A stretch of 64,000 nucleotides of DNA, from the NCBI GenBank assembly GCA_903861125.1, contig CAIOTF010000031.1, positions 33,200 through 97,199 on the forward strand. Reading direction: 5' to 3'. Source of the DNA: an uncultured Ignavibacteriota bacterium (GTDB taxonomy: Bacteria > Bacteroidota > Ignavibacteria > UBA10030 > UBA8401). Both the position numbers and the translations under genes were made by a program. The first letter of the stretch is position 1, and every line of letters starts with the position of its first letter. The notes beneath the pieces were generated by a model. That model was given only the letters and a program-made list of their open reading frames with translations. It did not search any database and was not told where the DNA came from. Shown one piece after another: positions 46,420 through 54,371 of this stretch.

Positions 46420-48339
46420 CTAATTTTCCTGTAATAATTTATGCATAACATCATTTACCGACATTACTCCAAGATCGCCGTGTTTGTGCTGCCTTACAGA
46501 TACCGAATCCGCTGCTTTCTCTTTTTCGCCTACAACAAGCATATACGGCACTTTTTTCATCTCATGTTCACGTATCTTGTAACCTATTTTTTCATTCCTG
46601 GTGTCTAATTCTACCCGTAAACCAGCATCCGTCAATTTAGCTACAACCGTTTCGGCATATTCCATCTGAGCGTCGGTGATGGGCAAAATAACAGCCTGTA
46701 CGGGCGCCAGCCAAAGCGGAAAATCGCCTGCGTAATGTTCAATAAGCAATCCCACAAAACGTTCCATGGATCCGAACGGAGCACGATGGATAATGACGGG
46801 ACGGTGTTTCAGACCATCGGCGCCAACATACTCTAACTGGAACCTCTCAGGCATCACATAATCGACTTGTACTGTTCCAAGTTGCCACGTTCTACCAATG
46901 GCATCTTTCACCATGAAATCAATCTTCGGTCCGTAAAAAGATGCTTCACCGATGCCTATAAAATAATTCAATCCCATCTCATCGGCGACTTCTTTGATCT
47001 CGCGCTGCGCAAGTTCCCAAAATTTTGCTTCGCCGCCGTATTTCTCTACATTTTTTTCATCGCGATATGAAAGTCTGGTGGTAACCTGCATTCCAAATGT
47101 TGAGAAAACCAATTGCGTCAGTTCAACAGTATTTTTTATCTCCTGCTTCAACTGATCGTGAGTGCAGTAGATATGCGCATCATCTTGTGTAAAGCCCCGC
47201 ACGCGCGTAAGGCCATTCATTTCACCCGATTGTTCATACCGATAGACTGTGCCAAATTCCGCTAAGCGTACAGGCAGATCGCGGTATGATCTTGGTTTTG
47301 ATGAATATATCTGATGATGATGCGGACAGTTCATCGGTTTCAGAAGAAACTGCTCGCCATTTTCCATTGTAATTGGAGCGAACTGCGAATCCTTGTAATA
47401 CGGATAATGTCCTGATGTTTTATATAATTCTAAATTTCCAATATGCGGAGTGATCACAGACTGATACCCGCGCTTGCGCTGTTCGTCGCGTAAAAATTTT
47501 TCGAGATTTTCTCTAAGGATTGTCCCTTTGGGAAGCCAAATCGGGAGTCCGGATCCGACTTTAGGAGAGATCATAAACAATTCAAGCTCAACGCCGAGTT
47601 TCCGGTGATCGCGCCGTTTTGCTTCTTCTAGACGGAACAGATGATCATCCAATTCCTGTTTTGTGGGAAATGTGATGCCGTATATCCGCTGAAGCATTTT
47701 ATTTTTTTCGCTTCCGCGCCAATACGCACCTGCGATGCTCAGCAGTTTTACAAATTTAATTTTCCCCGTTGAAGGAATATGCGGACCGTAACAGAGATCC
47801 GTGAAATTTCCCTGATGATACATACTGATCTGCTGACCTTTAAATTCTTCGAGCAGTTCCAGTTTATACGGGTCACCTTTTTCCTTGAAATACGCTACAG
47901 CCTCTTCCCAATTTACTTCCTTTCGTTCAAAAGGAACATCCCGCTTCGTAAATTCGGACATCTTATCTTCCAACTTCTTCAGATCTTCGGATGTCAGAGA
48001 ATGATCACCCATATCGATGTCATAATAAAAACCATTTTCAATCGAGGGACCGATTCCGAATTTAGTTCCGGGGAACACTGCTTCAATCGCTTCCGCCATA
48101 ACGTGCGCGGAACTATGCCAATATGTTGATTTTCCTTCAACATTATCCCAAGTGAGGATTTTGATCACTGCATCGGAATTGATCGGACGTTGAAGATCCC
48201 ATACTTCTTCGTTAACAGAGATCGCCAGCGCTTTTTTAGCAAGCGAGTTACTGATGCTTTCGGTGATCTGCATGCCAGTAATTCCGCCTGGGAATTCCTT
48301 TGCAGCACCATCCGGAAATGTAATTTTAATAGAGGACAT
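46420..48339 (-). CDS. thrS: threonine–tRNA ligase
   Basis: This 639-residue enzyme has a TGS domain (about 1-60), the editing domain (HSSAHVMAEA near 75), catalytic core with MNCPHHHQIY and the C-terminal anticodon-binding domain (LAPVQAVILP). ATG 48339 (MSSIKITF) fits the TGS start; the ATG at 48354 adds five odd residues. No ribosome site is clear. A terminator hairpin ends only 13 nt before this ATG. It is the first gene of the thrS–infC–rpmI–rplT–pheST run. Confidence 0.96.
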   Translation of the reverse strand: MSSIKITFPDGAAKEFPGGITGMQITESISNSLAKKALAISVNEEVWDLQRPINSDAVIKILTWDNVEGKSTYWHSSAHVMAEAIEAVFPGTKFGIGPSIENGFYYDIDMGDHSLTSEDLKKLEDKMSEFTKRDVPFERKEVNWEEAVAYFKEKGDPYKLELLEEFKGQQISMYHQGNFTDLCYGPHIPSTGKIKFVKLLSIAGAYWRGSEKNKMLQRIYGITFPTKQELDDHLFRLEEAKRRDHRKLGVELELFMISPKVGSGLPIWLPKGTILRENLEKFLRDEQRKRGYQSVITPHIGNLELYKTSGHYPYYKDSQFAPITMENGEQFLLKPMNCPHHHQIYSSKPRSYRDLPVRLAEFGTVYRYEQSGEMNGLTRVRGFTQDDAHIYCTHDQLKQEIKNTVELTQLVFSTFGMQVTTRLSYRDEKNVEKYGGEAKFWELAQREIKEVADEMGLNYFIGIGEASFYGPKIDFMVKDAIGRTWQLGTVQVDYVMPERFQLEYVGADGLKHRPVIIHRAPFGSMERFVGLLIEHYAGDFPLWLAPVQAVILPITDAQMEYAETVVAKLTDAGLRVELDTRNEKIGYKIREHEMKKVPYMLVVGEKEKAADSVSVRQHKHGDLGVMSVNDVMHKLLQEN

Positions 48340-48352
48340 TGAATAAATAATC

Positions 48353-48385
48353 AAAAAAAAATCGGAGAAAATTGCAATCTCCGAT
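48353..48385 (-). terminator. terminator hairpin in front of thrS
   Basis: On the minus strand ATCGGAGA (48385-48378... 48361) pairs perfectly with TCTCCGAT over 8 bp with a 9-nt loop, then eight T. It ends the DPP gene transcript, or acts as an attenuator in the thrS leader. Confidence 0.8.
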
Positions 48386-48410
48386 CTTCACTATCGTAAA
48401 TTTTGCTTTG

Positions 48411-48441
48411 TTAATTTAGCAAAAAACGCTATAAAATGCAA
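48411..48441 (-). promoter_or_regulatory. candidate promoter of thrS, upstream of the hairpin
   Basis: On the minus strand TTG (48441-48439) is followed after 20 nt by TAAATTAA (48418-48411), close to TAnnTTTG. Transcription would begin near 48404, placing the terminator hairpin in the thrS leader. It lies just after the DPP stop codon. Confidence 0.4.
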
Positions 48442-48448
48442 TAAATGA

Positions 48449-50641
48449 CTACAAATTCTCCAATAAAAAGTTAGTCAGAAGCGTATAAAGATGAAGCCGC
48501 GTGACTCCGCCGCCTATCCCGTGGTTTTTATTCGGATAATACATGGTTTGAAACTGCTTATTTGCTTGTTCTAATGCCGTTACAAGAGTGGCGGAATTCT
48601 GAAAATGGACATTGTCATCACTTGTACCATGAACCAGGAGGAATTTACCTTTCATTTTTTCCGCGTGAGTGATCGGTGAACTGGCTTTGTATCCTTCGGG
48701 ATTGTTTGACGGAGTGCCCATGAAGCGTTCCGTATAAATGTTATCATAAAATTTCCAGTGAGTAACCGGTGCAACCGCAATTGCGGTCTTAAAATAGTCA
48801 GCACCAACCAAGATAGTGAGACTAGACATATATCCTCCGTAACTCCAGCCCCATATACCGATCCTGTTCTTGTCAACATACGGCAATGTTGCAAGATACT
48901 TTGCACCTTCAACCTGATCGTTCACTTCCCATTTACCAAGATTTTTATACGTTATTTTCTTAAAAGCCGCTCCTCTTGCACCTGTTCCGCGGTTATCGGT
49001 CATAAAAACAAGATACCCTTTATCGGCCAGCATTGAGTACCAAAAATAACTGCTTCCTCCCCACGAATTACGAACCACTTGCGAACCCGGTCCGCCATAG
49101 GTATAGACAAGAACCGGATATTTTTTTGTTGAGTCGAAGTTTGACGGTTTTAACAGACTTGCATTTAATGAAACGCCATCGGATGTTTTGAAGGTAAAGA
49201 ATGAAACATTTGCCAATGAATATTCTTTCAAGACAGGCATTTCATTCTCTTCGATTGCATATAATTCCTTCCCGTCGTTCTTCATCATTTTAATCTTGCC
49301 GGGAACCGTAACGCTGTTGTAATAACCAATATAATTATCAAATGTCGTGGAGAAATTGGCAGAATGTGTTCCCGGTAATGAGGATAATTGTTTCTTTTTT
49401 GTTCCATCAAGTTTTATGGAAAATATTTGTCTGTCTATCGGAGATGCTTCCGATGAGGTGAAATACACCATTCCATTTTTTTCATCAACACCGTAGAATG
49501 TATCAACATCCCATTCTCCTTTTGTGATCTGGTTCTTCAATGTTCCGTCATTTCGATAAAGATAGAGATGATTATATCCATCGCGTTCCGATAACCAGGT
49601 GAACGTTCCGTTGTTCAGAAAGCGAAGATCGTTGTGAACGTCTAGCCATGTGTCGCTTTTATCCGTAAGGATGGTTTGAAGCGTTTTATGCATGACATCA
49701 TAATACATCAATTCAATGGAGTTCTGTTCCCGATTTAATCTTTGCAGAGAAAGAATATTCTTGTCTGCGGTCCACTGCATTCTAGGGATGTAGATATCGT
49801 CGTTCGAACCAAGGTTTATCCATTCGGTCACAGCTGTAGCAACATCCAGCACACCAACCTTCACAATGGAATTAGGATCGCCCGGTTTCGGATAACGCAT
49901 TTTAATGAGATTAAGGTGTGTGGAATCCCATTCGGTCATCGTATATTCGGGAACACGGTTTTCATCCAACTGCCAAAAGGCAATGTGCGAACCGTCGGGA
50001 GACCAGCGCCATCCGTCCGATATGCCGAATTCTTCTTCGTAGACCCAATCGAATTTTCCGTTGATAATATGTTCCGTGCCGTCGGCAGTTAACTGAGTTT
50101 CTTTTGCAGAGGCAATATCGTAAACAATAATATTGTTCTCCCGGACGTATCCGATCTTTTTCCCGTCGGGAGAGAATTTTTGGTTGTATTGCGGCACTGT
50201 GACATTGGTAATCCTGACGAATTTTTTTGTCTGGATATCGTAAAGAAATAAATTACCGGCTGGTGTCAACCGTGAAAGATATTGTTTCTCCGGAGGTGAT
50301 GAGACAAAGAGGATCTGTTTCTCATCCGGGGACCATTGATAGGAACTAAAGCGGAACGCAGGATCTGATTCGTTCAGTTTCAGCATTGCTCCGGAGACGA
50401 TCAGTATTTTTGTTCTTTCTTTCACTGACCACTTGAACACACCGGACGATTTTGATACCGTATCTGTTTCGAGAAATGAATACGATTTCCCGTCAGCCAT
50501 CCATTGGATTCCGCGAACAGATTTTGATGCAAATTTAGAAGAACCAAAAATATCTTCTATGGTAAATTCTTTCCCTCCGGCGACAATTGAAAGTGAGCAC
50601 ATTAGAGAGATTACGCAATAACGAAGAGCATTCATTTTCAT
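48449..50641 (-). CDS. dipeptidyl peptidase IV-type serine peptidase (S9B)
   Basis: This 730-residue exported peptidase has a signal peptide (about 1-22), a beta-propeller (about 30-480) and an alpha/beta-hydrolase domain. The nucleophile is Ser600 in GWSYGGYM. The acid is in HGTSDDNVHF and the histidine in NKNHGI. The propeller has DWVYEEEFG, the Glu pair that holds the free N-terminus in DPP-IV enzymes. It should therefore remove X-Pro or X-Ala dipeptides from peptides in the periplasm, perhaps downstream of secreted proteases such as the subtilase here. AAGGA precedes the ATG. Confidence 0.92.
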   Translation of the reverse strand: MKMNALRYCVISLMCSLSIVAGGKEFTIEDIFGSSKFASKSVRGIQWMADGKSYSFLETDTVSKSSGVFKWSVKERTKILIVSGAMLKLNESDPAFRFSSYQWSPDEKQILFVSSPPEKQYLSRLTPAGNLFLYDIQTKKFVRITNVTVPQYNQKFSPDGKKIGYVRENNIIVYDIASAKETQLTADGTEHIINGKFDWVYEEEFGISDGWRWSPDGSHIAFWQLDENRVPEYTMTEWDSTHLNLIKMRYPKPGDPNSIVKVGVLDVATAVTEWINLGSNDDIYIPRMQWTADKNILSLQRLNREQNSIELMYYDVMHKTLQTILTDKSDTWLDVHNDLRFLNNGTFTWLSERDGYNHLYLYRNDGTLKNQITKGEWDVDTFYGVDEKNGMVYFTSSEASPIDRQIFSIKLDGTKKKQLSSLPGTHSANFSTTFDNYIGYYNSVTVPGKIKMMKNDGKELYAIEENEMPVLKEYSLANVSFFTFKTSDGVSLNASLLKPSNFDSTKKYPVLVYTYGGPGSQVVRNSWGGSSYFWYSMLADKGYLVFMTDNRGTGARGAAFKKITYKNLGKWEVNDQVEGAKYLATLPYVDKNRIGIWGWSYGGYMSSLTILVGADYFKTAIAVAPVTHWKFYDNIYTERFMGTPSNNPEGYKASSPITHAEKMKGKFLLVHGTSDDNVHFQNSATLVTALEQANKQFQTMYYPNKNHGIGGGVTRLHLYTLLTNFLLENL

Positions 50642-50741
50642 AACATTCCTTTATGATGATTCAATTAGAAAAGGTAAGAAAGGATTACGGCGTGAGCAAG
50701 GAGAATTATGAAGGGTTTATTAAGATGGTTCGGTGAACGAT

Positions 50742-50815
50742 ATAAGATTCCAACAAAGGAATGGTAAAACTGATGCTATATTTAAGCAAACAATGTAGAA
50801 TGAGAATTGGGTCTT
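50742..50815. repeat. degenerate older copy of the tRNA-Val-linked repeat (tentative)
   Basis: This stretch aligns loosely with 50891-50950 of the 218-bp repeat: CGATATAAGATTCC, CAAAGGA, TAAGCAAACAATG. There are many changes and small gaps. The rest of 50642-50860 shows no gene or other signal. Confidence 0.3.
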
Positions 50816-50860
50816 TGCAGAATCACAAGATAGAATAAAATGCCGGTGAGTTTTATAAAG

Positions 50861-51078
50861 ATGTTCGCTGATTTGTTGTGGACGCTATAGGATTCCTCCA
50901 AAGGAGTGCCGAAGGTGGAGCAATGACTAAACAAACTATGAATTCGGCAGAACCTATGACCTTCCCGATGCTTCGCATCGGGACGCTCTAAACCATTTGC
51001 TTTATCAGTTTATATTTTCCAAAATTGAATATTTGCAGCGTGCTAGGTAGAAGGAAATGCAGGGAAGGCTTAAAAATG
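50861..51078. repeat. 218-bp direct repeat, copy 1 (broken tRNA-Val piece with palindromes)
   Basis: This copy and the next match at all but about four positions. It begins like the true tRNA region (ATGTTCGCTGATTTGTTGTGGACGC) and keeps the tRNA 3' arm. A 54-nt insert splits the T-loop after GGATTC. The anticodon arm is replaced by a 9-bp hairpin, TCCCGATGC/GCATCGGGA (50963-50983). The 5' half of the tRNA is absent, so no tRNA can be made. Confidence 0.85.
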
Positions 51079-51296
51079 ATGTTCGCGGATTTGTTGTGGA
51101 CGCTATAGGATTCCTCCAAAGGAGTGCCGAAGGTGGAGCAATGCCTAAACAAACTATGAATTCGGCAGAACCTATGACCTTCCCGATGCTTCGCATCGGG
51201 ACGCTCTAAACCTTTTGCTTTATCAGTTTATATTTTCCAAAATTGAATATTTGCAGCGTGCTAGGTAGATGGAAATGCAGGGAAGGCTTAAAAATG
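51079..51296. repeat. 218-bp direct repeat, copy 2
   Basis: Directly adjoins copy 1 with the same 218-nt period. It runs into the genuine tRNA-Val region, which repeats the first 30 bases from 51297. The same hairpin lies at 51181-51201. Short frames across the copies are not genes. Confidence 0.85.
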
Positions 51297-51314
51297 ATGT
51301 TCGCTGATTTGTTG

Positions 51315-51389
51315 TGGACGCTATAGGATTCGAACCTATGACCTCTTCCGTGTCAGGGAAGCGCTCTAAACCAACTGAGCTAAGCGTCC
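51315..51389 (-). tRNA. tRNA-Val (anticodon GAC)
   Basis: The minus strand folds as a 75-nt tRNA. The acceptor GGACGCT pairs with AGCGTCC. D-arm GCTCAGTTGGTTTAGAGC is present. The anticodon arm is CTTCC-CTGACAC-GGAAG with GAC, and the T-arm has GGTTCGAATCC. CCA is not encoded. Confidence 0.95.
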
Positions 51390-51402
51390 TAAATTTTGCT
51401 TT

Positions 51403-51436
51403 CAAATATAGCAAAATCCATTGAATTGTAAAACAA
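51403..51436 (-). promoter_or_regulatory. promoter of tRNA-Val
   Basis: On the minus strand TTG (51436-51434) and an exact TATATTTG (51410-51403) are 23 nt apart. The -7 box ends 13 nt before the tRNA 5' end, which fits a short leader. Confidence 0.55.
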
Positions 51437-51551
51437 CTATTTTAGTTCCTGAATATTTCAGATCTGGATCAGAAAAATATCGAACATTTGCAAAAATACA
51501 TCTACGGTGAATAACGGTTTTGCTTTGCAAACACACAACGAAAAGTATTTT

Positions 51552-51740
51552 TTATTTTCTTCTTATCTGACCTCTCTCCCACTTGTCCTTCTCCTTTGCA
51601 TCGGCTTTTTCCTGTCATTGCATATTGGACGGATCGTCTCTGCCGCCATTAACCAGAGGAATAATACGATCGATGACATATCCCGGACGTCCGCGAGAAT
51701 ATCCGGTCTGTTTCTTATTTGTAATTATTTTGGTTGGACA
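51552..51740 (-). pseudogene. HNH endonuclease remnant
   Basis: Read on the minus strand from 51740, the frame gives CPTK...TGYSRGRPGYVIDRIIP, then LVNGGRDDPSNMQ, a TGA stop, and QEKADAKEKDKWE. This is the C-terminal pattern of small HNH nucleases (GYVxDHIxPL..GG.D.PSNMQWQ...AK.KDK.E). The stop replaces the Trp of MQWQ, and the catalytic His of DHI is Arg. The upstream half of the gene is missing; the fragment runs into the lipoprotein gene's last codons. It is dead. The rest of 51390-51552 shows only the tRNA promoter. Confidence 0.55.
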
Positions 51741-52417
51741 GGATAATCATACGGGAAATATGCATAATGAAAATCCTTTAAATCTCCGACAAGTTCGACA
51801 CGAATTTTGTCGGTAAAATATCCTGTTGCGTTACGTGCATAAATAATTTCACCTGTTGAACATTTTTCAATGCGGATATGCAACTTCACTAATCCTTCGC
51901 GTGATCGTAGCGATTGTTGTTTATCACCCGGTAAATCCCGGTATATTAGTCCGCACTCAAGTACACGGTAGGTAACGATAAAAGGAGCGGACATTAAACT
52001 TGTTTTTTGGTCTACACTATCCCTTAATGGTAGCCGTATGACTGTGTATGCAGTACCTTTATTTTCTGCAACAAGTCGACCGAGAAGATTCTCATCACGT
52101 TCCAAGGGAATAAACCCTTCTGAGTACAGAGATTGAATAAGTTGGTCTTCGATGGCTGCAAAAAATGGTCGATCACCTGTCGTGTTAAGTTCCATAGACA
52201 CTAAAGCAACCCGACTGCCTACTGGGATCACTTTTTTAACTACGCCACCAAGATTCAACTTATCAACAGTTTGTTCAATAAACATTTGATTAGAACTTTC
52301 GAACTTCGGGATATAGATTACGGAACAACCTTCAACGATGAAAACGAATGTTGCCAATACACAGATGCTAATATTCTTTATAAGATATTGTTTTCTATAA
52401 ATTAAAGAACGTATCAT
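51725..52417 (-). CDS. lipoprotein of unknown function (CsgG/FlgO-like features)
   Basis: This 230-residue protein has a hydrophobic N-terminus ending in a lipobox-like FIVEG-C31, so it is probably a lipoprotein. ATG 52417 is chosen: GGGTG stands before it and the signal sequence starts near. The frame stays open to 52477. The part RVALVSMELN...IEDQLIQSLYSEGFIPLERDENLLGRLVAE recalls CsgG/FlgO-type periplasmic domains that begin with a small helper GTPase-like fold, but the match is weak. It stands alone, next to the HNH remnant. Confidence 0.65.
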   Translation of the reverse strand: MIRSLIYRKQYLIKNISICVLATFVFIVEGCSVIYIPKFESSNQMFIEQTVDKLNLGGVVKKVIPVGSRVALVSMELNTTGDRPFFAAIEDQLIQSLYSEGFIPLERDENLLGRLVAENKGTAYTVIRLPLRDSVDQKTSLMSAPFIVTYRVLECGLIYRDLPGDKQQSLRSREGLVKLHIRIEKCSTGEIIYARNATGYFTDKIRVELVGDLKDFHYAYFPYDYPVQPK

Positions 52418-52657
52418 TTGGATCACCCTTTTTTTAATATTTACATTATATGAATAGTGGATTGGATTTTTCATCAAACATTTTTATTAGTGCTTCGTAT
52501 GTAATGGTAAAATACCCATTAATTTAAGATGCTTGTGTCTAATATCCTTGCGATTTGATTTATATTTTTTCGACAACAGACTTATTTATCCGTTATTGAA
52601 AACTTTTCAAGTAAATCTACCCTTGTTTGATTTGTTTCCGAAGTGATACTACCTTAT

Positions 52658-52694
52658 ACCGATGATGAAAGTAAACGATACTTTCATCACCGAT
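52658..52694. repeat. 16-bp imperfect inverted repeat in a non-coding gap
   Basis: ACCGATGATGAAAGTA and TACTTTCATCACCGAT can pair at 14 of 16 positions around AACGA. No T-run follows on either strand. The surrounding 52478-52810 has no gene that I can support. Confidence 0.5.
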
Positions 52695-52810
52695 TGCAGA
52701 TTGTTGTAGAGGTGCATAATTGAGTGCCGTCTAATAAACCGGACGTACACATAAAGCAGTGTTGCGAAGGATGTGAATAATATAGTTTTGTGGTATGGAC
52801 AAGCAATAAT

Positions 52811-53590
52811 TCATCTTCTTCTGAGCGTCTTTCCTTTCAACATTCGATAATAGAGTCGCCGTGGAACCAGTGCAACGATTTTCATTGCGATTCTATTCAA
52901 GAACCCGGGTATGACTACAACGGTGCCGTTTTGTAATCCTTTCATTGATTCATCAACAACCTTATCCGCAGTGGTCCAGCGTAAAATGCCACGATGAGAT
53001 TGCTCAGCTTTCGGAATACCCAGTTTCTCATGAAAATTTGTCCATGTAAATCCGGGACATAGAGCCTGCACGGTGATCCCTTTTTCGTGAAGAACCAGAT
53101 GAAGCGATTCAGTGAAAAATGTTAGAAAAGCCTTTGTCGCACCGTAGGTGGGATCAGAAGCTGTTGGTGAAAATCCTGCGATCGATGAAACATTGATGAT
53201 AGTCCCCCGCTTCCGTTCCGTCATTCCAGGAATTACCGCATGCATGAGATGCATGGCAGCGCGCAGGTGAACATCCAGCAGAATATCAGGATTGCTGATA
53301 TCATCTTGAATAAAATGCTGTTTTAATCCGTGTCCCGCATTATTGATAAGCACATCAATATCTTTGGAATTCCGTACACGATCTACCAGATCAGTAAGAT
53401 GTTTAGGATCGGAAAGATCTCCAATGATGGTCGTAACGGTGCGTCCGGATGCAGTTTGAATCTCTTCTGCAACGCGATTAAGATATTCCTTCCGTCGACC
53501 GGTTATGATCAGATCATATCCTTTTTCGGCAAATCTCCGTGCAAACTCTGCGCCGATGCCGCTGCTTGCACCTGTAATGAATGCGACCAT
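52811..53590 (-). CDS. classical SDR-family oxidoreductase
   Basis: This 259-residue short-chain dehydrogenase has GASSGIG near residues 7-13, NNAGHG, VSSIAGFSPTASDPTYGATKAF (Ser and Tyr-x3-Lys) and the LCPGFTWTNFH loop. The basic C-terminus (RRLYYRMLKGKTLRRR) is like that of the DltE/SDR group acting on fatty or hydroxy-lipid compounds. The substrate is unknown. It lies 2 nt downstream of the cytosine deaminase gene, so both are one transcript. Confidence 0.85.
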   Translation of the reverse strand: MVAFITGASSGIGAEFARRFAEKGYDLIITGRRKEYLNRVAEEIQTASGRTVTTIIGDLSDPKHLTDLVDRVRNSKDIDVLINNAGHGLKQHFIQDDISNPDILLDVHLRAAMHLMHAVIPGMTERKRGTIINVSSIAGFSPTASDPTYGATKAFLTFFTESLHLVLHEKGITVQALCPGFTWTNFHEKLGIPKAEQSHRGILRWTTADKVVDESMKGLQNGTVVVIPGFLNRIAMKIVALVPRRLYYRMLKGKTLRRR

Positions 53591-53592
53591 AT

Positions 53593-54045
53593 TTATTTAC
53601 TCCTTTTTTCTACGCCAATATCTTCATTCCATAATTCAGGCTTCGAGGCAATAAAGGCACGCATGAGGCGAATACATTCCTGGTTATTTACGATCTCAAG
53701 TTTAACACCGCGGGACCGGAGATAATCTTCTGGCCCTTGAAACGTTACATTCTCGCCAATAATAACTTTGGGTATTCTATACAGCAATACGGTTCCGCTG
53801 CACATATCGCACGGTGAAAGAGTGCTATATAGCACAGACCGGGAATAATCGTGGGCCGTCAATCTTCCGGCATTCTCTAAACAATCCATTTCAGCATGAA
53901 GCACAGCGCTCCCTTTTTGCACGCGTCTGTTTCGGCCTCTCCCCATAATTTTTCCTCCAATCACCAAAATTGATCCAATCGGTATTCCTCCTTCCTCTAA
54001 TCCTGCTTTTGCTTCTTCAATTGCGGCCTCCAAAAAGATATCCAT
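53593..54045 (-). CDS. yeast-type cytosine deaminase
   Basis: This 150-residue zinc deaminase has His50-Ala-Glu52 and Cys79-x2-Cys82 (SPCDMC). It follows yeast cytosine deaminase closely outside these motifs: QKGSAVLHAE, LENAGRL, LYSTLSPCDMCSG, GENVTFQG, LRSRG and the C-terminal WNEDIG with Asp142, the counterpart of Asp155 of yeast. It should convert cytosine to uracil in pyrimidine salvage. A guanine or other base deaminase of the same superfamily is less likely. AAGGAG stands 6 nt before the ATG. Confidence 0.82.
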   Translation of the reverse strand: MDIFLEAAIEEAKAGLEEGGIPIGSILVIGGKIMGRGRNRRVQKGSAVLHAEMDCLENAGRLTAHDYSRSVLYSTLSPCDMCSGTVLLYRIPKVIIGENVTFQGPEDYLRSRGVKLEIVNNQECIRLMRAFIASKPELWNEDIGVEKRSK

Positions 54046-54307
54046 ATAAATCTCCTTTACATATTTATTGTCACATAAATCTCTATTACTAAAAGATTAT
54101 TTCAAAATTTAAGTATGACACTCCTTTGTGCTGAATGGCTATGTCAACATAATATTAAATTATGAGCGAAGAAGTAATTACATATTTTTAAGAATACGCG
54201 TGCCATACATTGCAAGGAATAAACTATTTTCGATTCGTATTACGATATCGGTGATGCGTCAAAGAATCTTCAGTTTTCGGTTACTAACGTAAATAATATT
54301 ATCTCTT

Positions 54308-54347
54308 TAAAATAAAAACTCTCCTCAGGCATTCACCAAAGGAGAGT
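54308..54347 (-). terminator. terminator after the cohesin-type surface protein gene
   Basis: On the minus strand ACTCTCCT (54347-54340) pairs with AGGAGAGT (54325-54318) around 14 nt, then TTTTATTTT. The rest of 54046-54307 is AT-rich and shows nothing I can support as a gene. Confidence 0.8.
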
Positions 54348-54371
54348 AATTTAAAAACAACTTGTGTCCAT

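Noticed and set aside
51005..51414. Two 63-residue minus-strand frames with nearly the same C-terminal half
   Set aside because: They run through the 218-bp repeats and the real tRNA-Val. The likeness is only the DNA repeat, and the SNPIAST-type piece is the usual false translation of a tRNA.
51507..51746. 79-residue plus-strand frame with a hydrophobic stretch
   Set aside because: It is antisense to the HNH remnant and overlaps the end of the lipoprotein gene. The start is GTG without a ribosome site, and there is no family match.
50642..52500. An intact integrative element at tRNA-Val
   Set aside because: There is no integrase, transposase or cargo gene, only repeats and one dead nuclease fragment.
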